From: Sclerurus mexicanus
Taxonomy: Eukaryota; Chordata; Aves; Passeriformes; Furnariidae
Direction of reading: 5' to 3'
Assembly (NCBI GenBank): GCA_013396755.1
Contig: VWZF01003843.1
Location: 490,979 to 554,978 of the forward strand
DNA length: 64,000 bases
Shown piece after piece: positions 38,500 through 49,249 of this stretch. Within the stretch, counting starts at the first letter, position 1, and each line of letters starts with the position of its first letter. The translations under genes were made by a program, and so were the position numbers. Under the pieces are notes generated by a model, which worked only from the letters and a program-made list of their open reading frames with translations, was not told where the DNA came from and searched no databases.

Positions 38500-39197
38500 C
38501 AGGTCACCAGGAGTAGCCAGCATGGATTCACCAAAGGGAAATCCTGCTTGACCAATCTGATAGCCTTCTCTGATGGTATGGCAGGATGAGTTAATGACAT
38601 GAGAGCAGTTAATGTTGTCTACCTTGACTTCAGCAAGGCTTTTGACACTCTCTCCCATAATATCCTCATAAGTAAGCTCAAGAAATGTGGGTTAGTTGAA
38701 TGGACAGTAAGGTGAATCAAGTACTGGCTGAATGGCAGAGCTCAGAGGGTCGTGATCAGTGGAGCAGAATCCAGTTGGAGGCCTGTAGTCAGTGGTGTTC
38801 CCCAGGGAACAGTACTGGGTCCAGTCTTAATCCATTTGTTTATCAATGACCTAGACAAAGGGATAGAATGTGCTCTCAGCAAGTTTGATGATGATACAAA
38901 ACTGGGGGGAGTGACTGATACACCTGAAGACTGCTGTCGTTTAGTGGGACCTTGACTGGCTGGAGAGCAGAACAGATAGAAACCTAATGAAGTTCAACAA
39001 GGGCAAGTATAGGGTCCTGCACCTGGGGAAGAATAGCCCCAAACACCACTACAGGCTGGGGGCTGACCTGCTATAGAGCAGCTCTGCAGAGAAGGACCTG
39101 GGAGTCTTGGTGGATGGCAAGTTGACTATGAGCCAGTGGTGTGCCATTGCAGCCAAGAGGGCCAATGGTTTCCTGGGGTGAATCGGGAAGAGTGAAA
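38500..39197 (+). mobile_element. CR1 LINE internal fragment (reverse transcriptase region)
   Basis: Starts near the CR1 ORF2 phrase encoding GFTKGK (from 38524) and runs through the reverse-transcriptase palm into sequence such as GTCCTGCACCTGGGG and GGACCTGGGAGTCTTGG, stopping near TTTCCTGGGGTG. Both ends are missing. Loss of the 3' end is unusual, because CR1 copies are normally truncated only at the 5' end, so a later deletion or rearrangement is likely. An A10 run lies shortly after the break (39205-39214). Confidence 0.93.
38521..38955 (+). pseudogene. CR1 ORF2 reverse transcriptase, broken
   Basis: One reading frame from 38521 to 38955 encodes reverse-transcriptase palm motifs in order: the motif A region YLDFSKAFDT (about 38620-38649), motif B SGVPQGTVLGP (about 38788-38823) and motif C, read as FDDD at 38884-38895 where CR1 normally has FADD. 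In-frame TGA codons at 38587 and 38713 interrupt it, and after 38955 the coding match moves to another frame. Functionally this would have been the target-primed reverse transcription enzyme of CR1; this copy is dead. A 67-codon open piece (38752-38955) is not a separate gene. Confidence 0.92.
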
Positions 39198-39907
39198 TCA
39201 TTCAAAAAAAAAAGGGGTGAGGGGAAAGAGGCTAAGGTGAGAGCCAGCAATTGCATAGAGAAGAAAAGTGGGATACTAATTTTGAGCTGTTGCCTTAGTC
39301 TTCTTTTATTTAGTTGTAAGCACCCCTAAGGAGCTGTGCACTAGCAGGGATTTCTTATTTATCCAGCAGCTTTTCTATTTTGCTCTTGTGCAATTGCATA
39401 TGATTCCTTCTGCACAGCCCCATTACAATGAAATGTCCTTGCTGCAGAGCAGGGTTTCTGAATGTTAATGTTTCTAAAAGTGCAGATCTGTCAGGAGACT
39501 CAAAGGGATCCCAAGAAGCAAAGAGATTCCCCTACAACTCTAAGGAGTGGCCAAGAGTCAGAAGCTACCGACATTATTGCCAGTAATGTATCTCTGTATT
39601 TTTATATACAAACAATAGCTGTTCATTTCAATACATATTATATGAGCTACTATAACTTAATTTCTACAGATTTGATTGCTAACAGCAAGGTGGGAGCTGA
39701 TAAAACAGTATTTTTTGTATTTATATTGTTCCAAGAAGTGCAGGTTATGCACTTGAAACTGATTTAAAAACAACAAATACTGAAATAGTGCATTTCAATA
39801 AAGACCTCTAAAAGTTCTTGCACTGAGAGTTGTGGGAGCAGAGAGTGTGCATTGCATGCCTTACAAACAAGAAGGAACTTCTAGGAAATGAAGGGAGTAA
39901 GGCAGAA
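39198..39907. other. Spacer between two opposed CR1 fragments
   Basis: No gene is recognised. This roughly 700-base segment separates the two CR1 pieces and contains short frames without known domains. Confidence 0.55.
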
Positions 39908-41095
39908 CCATAGCATCATACAGTACCAGATTGGAAGGGAATCTCAAGGATCATTTCATCTTGCCTTTTTTGGTAAAAGAATGGTCTAGACAAGATTGCC
40001 CAGCATTCTGTCCAGACGAATCCAGCATTGGAGAATCCAACTCTTCACTGAGGAGATTATTTCAATGTCTGATTGTTTTCTTTGTGAAAAATTTTCCTCT
40101 TGTGTCTAACCAGAATCTTCACAGAAGTAACCTGTACCCATTATCCCACATCTCTTCCATGTGACTTCTTGTAAAAAGGGAGTTTCCATCTTACATTTTT
40201 TTAGCCACTCTTTATATACTGAAATATGGTGATAATGTCTCTCCTAAGTCTTCTTTTCTCAAAGCTGTACAAAGCCAGTTCTCACAGCCTTTCCTCAAGG
40301 CTTTTCAATCCTTTCATCATCTTTGTGGCCCTTCTCTGGACCCTCTCCAACCTGTCTACATCCCTTTTGTATAGCAGGGACCAAAACTGAACATAGTATT
40401 CCAGGTGTGTCCTGACAATTGCTGAGTAGAGTGGGATAATGACTCCTTTATCTGTGCTGGTGATGGCCTTGTTGATGCAACCCAGTATCCTACTTGCTGT
40501 CTTTGCCACATTCTTTCACTAATATGGAACTTGTTGTCCACCAGGAGCTCCAGGTCCCTTTCCACAGACCTATTTCCAATCAGGTGCTGCACTGCTGAAT
40601 TATGTTTTCACACATGCAAGACCTTACACTTGTCATTGTCAAATTTCCTAAGGTTCTTGTTAACCCACTCTTCCAGCCTCTCCAGATCTTCCTGCAGTGT
40701 GTCTCTCCCTTCTGAAGTGTCCGCTTCCCTACTCAGTTTAGTATTTTCAGCAAACTTTGTCAGGGTACACTTGATCCCATCATTCAAATCACTTATGAAG
40801 ATACTAACCAGTGTTGGACCCATTGTTGATCCCTGGGGGACCCCACTTGGGACAGCCTGGCAGTTCAAAAAGATGCTATTTACCACCACTCCCTGGGTAC
40901 AGCCTCTCAACCAGTTCCCCACCACCACATATATCACTTTTGTTTCTTTAGGAGGAGGCTGTGGGAGATCATGTTGAAAGCCTTGAAGAAATTCAGGTAG
41001 ACAATGTCCACTGCTTACCCAACACCAACCAAGCAGCTTACTTTGTCATAGAAGGTGATCAGGTTTGCCAAGCATGTTTTGCCCTTGGTGAATCA
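39908..41095 (-). mobile_element. CR1 LINE, 5'-truncated, about 1.2 kb
   Basis: The longest CR1 copy in the window. The plus strand reads CCATAGCATCATACAGTACCAG at the 3' end, then reverse-strand CR1 sequence: TCTTTGTGGCCCTTCTCTGG, TTCCAGGTGTGTCCTGAC, CTCCAGGTCCCTTTCC, GATCCCTGGGGGACCCC. Its 5' truncation falls at the GFTKGK-coding phrase near 41085, close to where the opposed copy at 38.5 kb begins. The divergence visible from several frameshifts suggests an old insertion. Confidence 0.94.
40282..40937 (-). pseudogene. CR1 ORF2 C-terminal half, broken
   Basis: Minus-strand frame pieces carry the reverse-transcriptase motif B (SGVPQGSTMGP), a decayed motif C (FAEN for FADD), the downstream thumb-like region, and then, after frameshifts, the ORF2 C-terminal segment with LEYYVQFWSLLYKRD and LERVQRRATKMMKGL. 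The pieces are 40608-40937, then two overlapping frames at 40356-40592 and 40282-40509. It is a dead retrotransposon gene. The plus-strand frame at 40531-40977 is its shadow. Confidence 0.9.
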
Positions 41096-44000
41096 AAATG
41101 AGGAATAAAGATGCAGAGAGCAGCTGTTACATTATGGGTTCAATTTGTTGCTCTCCCTGCAATCCTAAAACTGCAACAGCATGAGTGAAAGCTGCTTTGA
41201 GGTCCTTTTTGAAAGACTGACTCTTAACTTCCTCACTGCATACTGTATTGCACAGGCTAGGAGGACTTGGCCAGTAAGCATTATAACTTGTGTTGATGGA
41301 AAATAGTTTAGAACCATGAGTGTGGTAAATCTTCACAGTACTATCTGAAATATGTGGTGTTTTTTCCAAATACTGTAAAGCTTCCTCATTTTCCAGCACA
41401 CCCCATGAAGCTGTGCACATAAAAACTGACAAGCTGGTTCTGTGATAGCAGTGGCTGTGATTACAGCAGGCTTTCTGGTTACTTGAGGTTACAGAGAAGT
41501 GTGCTTTTTTTCACTTGGACAGCAATTTCTTGTAATATCCTATAGCATACAATGGAGAAAAACCCTACCAAAATTTCTAATCTTTTGGAGCAAAGTAAAT
41601 CTACACTGTCAAAATATAACCTAAATAAATGCTATGTTTTCACTGTTCTCATTGTATGTACTGCAGAAGACGGGGATTGCATAGGCTGCATCCTAACACT
41701 GCCCATGTTGCAGCGAAAGAAGACCCACTTTAGATAAACACTGAATCCAATTTCATTCAGCCCTATATCTCTCAACTGCAATTTATTTTTCTTTAAATAT
41801 GCAGAATGAGACTCAGGGCTTTTTATTCCTTAAGAAATGAACAACTGGAGCACTACAACATATTTATATAATGCTTAATTTCAGAATTGAGGAAATTAGA
41901 CAAATGGATATATTGAGACCAGAATTTAGATCAGGGTTCAGCTTCTGAGTTTAACGCAGTATATCAGCCTTTTAAATGATGTTCCTTTTTCATGTAGTCT
42001 CTATCACTCCCTTCCAATTGATGTTCTTTGTGTATCTGTTAAAGTTCTCACTTAACTTGCTGGCTAGGGTGAATCTAATTAGATTGTTGTCGATGATAAT
42101 AAAACTTTTTTTCTGTGTGTGTGTGAAAAAGTAAATTGGTAACTTAGATCCCTTTCCTCATGGGAAAACTCCCAAGAAGTAAATGTTAGCTGCAGGAATT
42201 CACAGTATGGTGAAGATGGGAAGGAATAGGAGAACTACAGTCCCATGTTGCCTGCCCTACGCTGAGGGGTGTTAAGAAGTATTTGAGAGTATTCTGTGAC
42301 ATTAAACAAGATTTATATGGTTACACAGAGGTAAAATTTGTGTATGCTGCAGTATATGAGTTTTTGCAGCTTCTCCACTGGGTCCTAAAGATGGTATTTT
42401 TTTCCCAGATATTTTTTTGTATGTACAGAAGAATCATTTCCTTTTGGTGTTTGCCAAAATGGAATTTTATGAGGCTGAAAAATTTTAAATGTTTTACTTC
42501 AAGTTCAACACAATACTTCCTTAAAACTGATTTTTTTTTCTTCCTTTAATCGAGCAGACATTTTTGTGCATATTTCCCATTTTAATCTAACGAATTGAAA
42601 ACAGATATTCTATGGTTTGTTATTGTTCAGGCAGTGAACTAAATATTAAGTGACTGTGATGCCATCAATTTTTTTTATGCTGATTATTTTATGACTGTAC
42701 ATGAATTACTTTCCCTGCAGTCTATTGGGACTTTACAATGAGTCTAGAACAGCTCTTAGTCCCAATGCATACCAGTTTTATCCACAAAGGAAAGACCATA
42801 AGCAGGTAATTAACTTCAAACAGAGGAGCAGACATCCACATAGTCTATTTGGGACCTTAATTAAAGTGGGATGTGGAACTGTTGCTTTTAGAAACTCAAG
42901 TTCCTTTGGAGTATAAAAATAGCCATGAGTCTCCAGGTGGTAGTGAGAGCAGCCACATTAGCTGCTTGAAGTGAAACTGACTGACTGTCTCAAGTGAGAA
43001 ACTCAGTCCATGCTGAAAGGTGAATAAAGGCTTACATGTTTTGCTGACACAAGTGCACATAGTTTAGTATCCTGCAGCATCAGAGCTTTGTGGTCAGGAA
43101 GATATACAGCACCCTTTGCTAGAGGTATTTTGACATAGCAGTATATTACATTAATGAAATCTAGATACACTTTAGTAAAACAGTTTCTTTTTTAAGTATT
43201 TTATGAGTTGAAAAATGCTGAATTTAGAAAAGTTAATTTGATGTACAATAATAGCTATCTACTTCCTCAAGAAATTTCTGTTTCTTCATCAGCTGTCCTT
43301 TCAAGAGAGTTTCTCCTGCTGACTAATGTTTTAAAAGTGCTTTGAAGATGAAAGTATTAAGTGCCTGGTATTTTAGTACTATTACAGAGCATACTGTAGG
43401 TATGCAGAATGGAAGTTTTCATGGAAAGTAGTTATTTCACAGACTCACACTGAAATAACTTGGTGCAGGCTTATCCCTGGTGTGAATTCAGTGAGGCCAG
43501 TAGAACTCTATCAGGGTTGTAGCTTGTCTTTTTTGGCTTTTTCTGTAACACAATTTATTTAAAATCGAGTTTAGGTCACCTATATTGGTAAAAGAAATGT
43601 TTACCTGCAAAATCACTCAAACACTCAGAGTCAGCTTTCAAAGTCATCCCTTATCCCCCACAAGTGTTTTCATCATTGCCATTAAAGAACACCTCCTTTA
43701 TTTTCAATTCACTGCATGGGAGAAAGTATTTGAAAGCTGCCATCTCCCACAGAAATGCACTACAACATTGACTTTCAAAGAACAAGAGTCATTTTAAAAC
43801 GTCGGGCTTAGTCTTGTAACTTACTCAACTGCTCTTCAAGATCATGTCCTTTCCAGTAATACGAAAGAGCTGTGCATCTTTGGATATCATAATGAAAGCT
43901 TCGTGTATCACTACCCAGCAGTTTACCTGAAGAATGAAAAAAATGATGAAATAAGAGACTAGAGAAAGTAGTAGGTGAGGCCTGAGGAGCAGAGCTGGAA

Positions 44001-44843
44001 GTCATCTGGTTCAAGCCCCCAGAGAGAACAGGGCAGAGAGAACACAGTGTGCACTTTTTTTAAAAAAAAATATATTCTAAAACTTTAGAAAGAGTAATTG
44101 TGCAGAATCAGCTGGGTTTCTTTACCCCTATTCCAACAGCCCCTCCCACTCTCCAGGGCTTAAGAAATGCAGCAGATAAAATATCTAGCTTGTTGTGCAG
44201 AACATTTGTGAGTGTTTTGTACTGGGAGAGGGTTCTCTGCTACAGGATCCTGCCTGCACCTTGATAATATATTAAAAGTTTGTCTTCTCTCGTAAAACCA
44301 TAACCAAAATCCCACCAGAGTGTGAGGCAGATACAGACCTCAAAATCAGCCAAACCTTTAAAAATCTGAGTTTTTAGGAAGGGTAAGGGATTAGTTTATG
44401 ACTCAATGACACTTGCAATTCCAGTTACTTATAATCCAACGGTAAGGCGTAACTCTACATCCAACTCCCTTTGTTAAATCTTGCTTAACAAAGCCTTCAA
44501 AGTCCAAAAATAACTATGCAAAAAAAAAAAAGAAAAAAAGTAAAATAGTTCTGGACTGATTAATTTGTACTTTTCTTAGTTGGAAATGCTTAACAGTGGG
44601 TACCAGCTTCATCCATAGTGTGATGTAAACAGGTACTTAGGTTTGTTCTACAGACATGAATCTTTTTCATGATTACAGCAAAGCTACTGGGAGGTTTCCC
44701 AGCTATTCAGGCAAAATTACATTTTTTCACCTTGAGGATGATAACTCCCCCTTTCCCTGAGCAGGAGCAGCCATCCCTACCTTCCTAAGACTGGAGGGTA
44801 GGTCACCAGTGCTGGTGGCATTAAGGAGATAAACACACCCAGG
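41096..44843. other. Non-coding stretch
   Basis: No gene or transposon is recognised. Minor features are a short TG run near 42115 and an A-rich run at 44520-44540. Frames are under 110 codons and lack known domains. Confidence 0.5.
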
Positions 44844-45920
44844 TGTATTGGGTTTGCTTGGCCAGGTTTTGGTTGCATGGGGGGGAAGGCCTACAGGGGT
44901 GGCTTCTGTGAGAAGCTGTCGGAAGCCTCCCTTATGTCCAACCGAGTCAAGGCTAGCTGGCTCCAGGACGGACCCACCACTGGCCAAGGCCAAGCCAGTC
45001 AGAAATTGCAGTAATGCCTCTGTGATATCATATTTTAGAAGGAAAAAAAGTTATTGCACAGATGAAAAGTTGCAGCCAGAGAAGAAAAGAGCAGAGGGAC
45101 AATATGTAAGAGGAACAACTATGAAGACACAAAGGTCAATGGAGAAGGAGGGGGAGGAGGTGATCCAGGCATCAGAGCAGAGATTCAGAGATGTTTACCC
45201 ATGGAGGTAAACAGGGGTGCAGAGGTGCAGAGCCCATGGAGGGGACTCATGCTGGAGCAGGTGCATGCCCGAAGGAGACTGATCCTGTGGGAAGCCTGTG
45301 CTGGAGCAGATGCCTGGCAGGGACCTGCTGACCTGTCCAGGTTTCCTGGTAGGACTTGTGACCCCTGTGGGGGTGCCCATGCTGGAGCAGGCTGTTGTTA
45401 AAGGACTGCACCCTGTGGAAAGGGATCCACATTCAACAGTTTGGGAAGAACTGTAGGCCATGGGAAGGTTTCACTCTGGAGAAGTTCATGGGGAATTGTC
45501 TCCTGTGGGACAGACACTGGAGCAGGGGCGAGAGTCTTCTCCCTGAGCAGTGGCAGGAACAATATGTGATGAACTGACCGTAAAACCCATTCCCCATCTC
45601 CCAGCACCACTGAGGGGGAGGAGATAGAGCCCAGGATGGAGGGAGGGGTGGGGGGAAGGTATTTTTAAAGTTTGTTTTTTTTCTTATTATCCTGCTCTGA
45701 TTTTGATTGACAATAAACTTAATTAATTTCCTCAAGTCGACTCTATTTTGTCCATGATGGTAATCAGTGAGTGGTCTCCCACCCCCGTCAGTCCCTTCTA
45801 ACTCAGAATACTCTGTGACTCTCTGATTCTGTTATATTTTCTCTCCTCTGTCCAGTTGCAGAGGGGAGTATAGAGAAGCTTTGGTGGGCACCTGGCATCT
45901 AGCCAGGTCAACACACTACA
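44844..45920 (+). mobile_element. Solo LTR of an ERVL-like endogenous retrovirus
   Basis: Begins TGTATTGGGTTTGC and ends CACTACA, giving TG...CA termini with TGTA/TACA inverted ends. The preceding five bases CCAGG and the following CCAGT match at four of five positions, consistent with a 5-bp target-site duplication. It contains a possible TATA-like ATATTTTAGAAGG near 45028, a series of CTGGAGCAG words (about 45250-45510) and an AATAAA signal at 45712-45717. No second LTR and no gag, pol or env sequence lies nearby, so it is a solo LTR left by recombination. Frames of up to 120 codons on both strands are repeat shadows. Confidence 0.88.
45789..45831 (+). repeat. CR1-tail-like patch inside the LTR
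   Basis: Within the LTR the stretch CCCTTCTAACTCAGAATACT and following CTGTGACTCTCTGATTCTG resembles a CR1 3' terminus and matches the CR1 tail at 53.99-54.03 kb in word order. It may be a tiny nested insertion or an LTR variant. Confidence 0.5.
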
Positions 45921-46189
45921 CCAGTGTTAACATAGTGCTGAAGTTAATCTCTCGCACAGTGCCAGAGAACATGAAAATAATGACATACATTTAAAACACA
46001 TCCTTTAAAAGTATTTAGGCCCAAAGAAGAATTATGACTTTAGACACAAATGATATGAAGACATCAAAATGTATTTTCAGTGTTTGCTTATGTAGTGACT
46101 TGGATAGAGAATTTTGTAAACTTTGGAGGTGATATAGTTAAAAGGAGGGATGCAGTCTAATTATGAAAAGAATTGTCCCATTTAAAACA
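45921..46189. other. Non-coding stretch
   Basis: Short unique sequence after the LTR. Nothing is recognised. Confidence 0.55.
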
Positions 46190-46600
46190 ATAGCTTTACA
46201 GTTACTGGATTCAGGGTAATTAAATCACGGGGTTGCTTCCTTAGGTTTTAAGGATTGGCAGTGGAGTTCTTGTAATCCTCTCCTGATCTTCTCAGGGCAT
46301 CAGGACTGTGGTTTATTGACATGTAATTAGATCAGGATGTCACTACATCAATGTCAGTGTAAACATCACGGAGTAAGTAGCTGATCCTTACAAGATCAGC
46401 AATCTAATCTCCTCTGGGATGCCAACAGGCTTTGTTAACACTTAGGCTTAGTATTGTATCTGTTCTTTTAATGCCAGGCTCCCAACAACCACGGGAGCTT
46501 TGACATCCTGAGTCAACCAGCATCTAAAGTTAAACTAGTTGTATTGATGTTCTTGCAATAGCAATACCTTGTCTGCTAATAGACTTTATTGATTACAAAA
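46190..46600. promoter_or_regulatory. Candidate conserved non-coding block
   Basis: Repeat-free sequence with many factor-type words: GGTAATTAAATC, ATGTAATTAGATC, GTGTAAACATC (forkhead-like), CAGCAATCTAATC, TATTGATTAC. The density and lack of simple repeats resemble vertebrate enhancers. No alignment was available. Confidence 0.28.
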
Positions 46601-47841
46601 CAAACAAATAATGAAATCTTGCTGGCAGCACTCTTTGTGGGACAGCAGGGGGACAGGGTTGGACTTCATAGTTTATGTTTTAAGTTGCCTGTGAGTCACC
46701 TATTGCATAGGTAGCTGAAATTGCTGGCTTTTAGAGGCACTTGTATAGGAGCTTATTTCTTACAGGCCCTATTCATGGCTTTAAAAACCTTCAATTGCAA
46801 TTGAAAGAATTCTTACAAAATAACAGGTTAAAAGATTAATCATAAATAATACTTTAAACTGCCAGCAATACAATCAAAAGAAATTGTTTCATGGAGTGGA
46901 GGTTTGAAAATGGATTGTAGTTCTAAAAACTCTTCTAATTACAAAATGTATCTAAAAATTTATTTTATTTTGAGGAAACAGACAGAATATCATAATTGGG
47001 ATCACTTTGGCTTATCTATTTCATACACAAAATGCAAATGTAGTTCTAAGTAAAAATACTGTCAGCCTTTCTTAGACTGAGGACCTCATAACACTTTTCA
47101 ATGGACTCCTGTACAATTAATGTCTATGGAAATAGTCTGGCTTTTCTTGGTTTCAGACACACTTCAAAAATACAGTGTAGGCCATGGGCTTCATGAGCAT
47201 AGTTTGAAAGTACAGGTTGTGTTCTCTGTTTGAGCAAAATGTGGCTTCCATTGACTTTAATGGAAATTAAGAAGTCAAGTTTTTACCATAGGTTTTTCTA
47301 AAAGGTTACGATGTAGCTGTGAAACAAAGGAATAAAGGTGTTGATGTTGATGTCTAAAACCCTGCCTGTATTGGGTTGTGAGCTACCATGGGTATATTGT
47401 AAGGTATATGGTAGATGGGACTACTTTTTGGGAGGAGGACAGCGGAGGAGGGGAGAATGTGCTATGTCAAACGTTTTAATTGTATGATATTCACCTCCCA
47501 AAATATGTGTGTTTAGACACAATTATGTAAAATGAGGAAGAGCATAAGCATCTAAAGAACTGCAATTACAAAAATCAGTGTGCTGAGGTGATATCCATTT
47601 TAGGTAACCAACAGAAAATATGAGTTGGTTTTAGGTACTTAGAAGACAAGTTAACAAATAGATACTTCCAAAGCTTTAGGAATATTTAAGTCTTATAAAT
47701 AATATAGAACCCGAACAAGTTTTAGCACGTGCCTCTAGATTTATTTGTTTTACCTGAATACCTGGTCGTTTGCGAGCCATGGATCTGAGTGGGCCCTGTT
47801 ATGTAATTTTTCTAACCCAGCGCATGCTTTTAAAGTGGAGT
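46601..47841. other. Non-coding stretch
   Basis: No gene is recognised. A small palindrome at 47246-47265 (TTCCATT...AATGGAA) resembles a motif I associate with ancient amniote repeats. Confidence 0.5.
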
Positions 47842-48066
47842 GGGAGGGCAGGAGGGGGACAGGGAGACAAGTGAAAAAACCAAAACAGAAAGAAAAAAAA
47901 CAGACCAAAATAAAACCAAACCAAACCAACAAACAAAAAAAACCAAAAACCAAAACCCCAGCAAACACAAAACCCCCACCCCTGAAAAAACCCAACACAA
48001 ACAAACAAACAAAAAAACCCTTCCAAAAATCCACCCGCAACACAAAACCCCAAAAACCCTCAAACC
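47842..48066 (+). repeat. G-rich to A/C-rich strand-asymmetric tract
   Basis: A plus-strand G-quadruplex pattern (47842-47864: G3, G3, G5 and G3 runs with short loops) is followed by about 190 bases made almost only of A and C (AAACCAAAACCCC-type). Every frame is open because stops need T on the plus strand, so lysine/threonine/proline-rich plus frames of up to 170 codons and Phe/Gly/Leu-rich minus frames are artefacts. Confidence 0.9.
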
Positions 48067-49249
48067 ATACCTTGCAAGCTTTTGTGTGTGGGTGTATGTC
48101 CCTGTGGGGAACTGCAGCACTGAGAATCACGAGTCTGTGACTATTATGCCTGCAGGGTTGAAGCTGGACAGCTGCTCTTTGTGTTCGTTGTGCTCAAGCG
48201 CTTGGACTTTTCATGGACGTGTTTACTCTGACCTGCATACATATCAGGAAATCCTGGAGAAAGGAAGGAAACTAGTCTATATAAAGAGTATGTGCATGGT
48301 AGAACATTCATTGATGAATCCAGTCAAAATGACAAGAGAATTTAATGCATAAGACTATTTTTAAACTCTTTTCTCTTGGGACTGAAAGATTTAATAGATT
48401 TTTTTTTAAAAAATATTTCCCACTCTTGAAACTAGACATCTGAATTAAAATGGATATTAATTTGTTTCAAGCTAACAAAGCTGTTAAGTGTTTAAAAGCT
48501 TCTATCACTGGAAATCAGAAAAAACCCCCAAAACCCAAAAACTGAATACAAAGAAGGAATTGCCTTTTCCTCCCTTTGGTTTCAGTCAGACTGAGTCTTT
48601 CTCACAAGCAGGAGTACAAGGAAGTTGTGAATGGCCTTGCTGCAAAATGAAATGTTGATATTTGGTAACACCCCTGAGGATATACTGTAGAAATGTAAAA
48701 AGTTGCAGCCTTCTCTAACGTCCTAAAATAGGAATTCCAGGGTAATTTATTCATGCTTGCTCTCTGCACTTCAGTAATTGTGTTATAAACAGACCAGTAA
48801 TAGCGTTAAAACCCAGACTGATAGGCAAGGGAAACCCATTTCAAACATGAAAAGAGAATGCCTTTCAAGCACACCTTCTTAATTTTATACAATTTTAGAA
48901 ATAATTTATTGACATGACACAAATGAACTGTTTAACATCTGAGTTCTTGTTTAAAAACCTATTTCCTTTTGCAGGTAGCTCTCAAATTTAATGGGGTCTT
49001 TCAGGGACAGAGCTTATTGTATTGAAGGTTAGGCAGAGGTTTGGGTCATTTGGTGGAACAAAGCAAAGGTTTTCATGGTTTCCACAGCTGCTAATCCTTT
49101 AAACATTACTTCAGGGGGGAAAAAAAATCATTTAAAAATGCCCAATTTTTTTTCTGTTTTAGAAATTAACACAGTACTGCAAAAGTATCTGTCTCCTTTA
49201 TATTTGTCTAAGTAAATCAGCTTATGTGAATAAGGGAATCTGAACAAGA
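48067..49249. other. Non-coding stretch
   Basis: No gene is recognised. A short A/C run occurs near 48519-48541. Confidence 0.5.

Noticed and set aside
40531..40977. 148-codon plus-strand frame
   Set aside because: It is the antisense shadow of the minus-strand CR1 ORF2 remnant.
43990..44030. tRNA T-loop-like word GGTTCAAGCCCCC
   Set aside because: No cloverleaf, acceptor stem or A-box partner is present at the right distance.
44727..45735. Frames of 60-120 codons on both strands
   Set aside because: They lie inside or at the edge of the solo LTR and encode nothing recognisable.
47745..48352. Overlapping plus- and minus-strand frames of 84-170 codons
   Set aside because: They arise from A/C-only sequence that cannot contain plus-strand stop codons; composition is extreme and low complexity.
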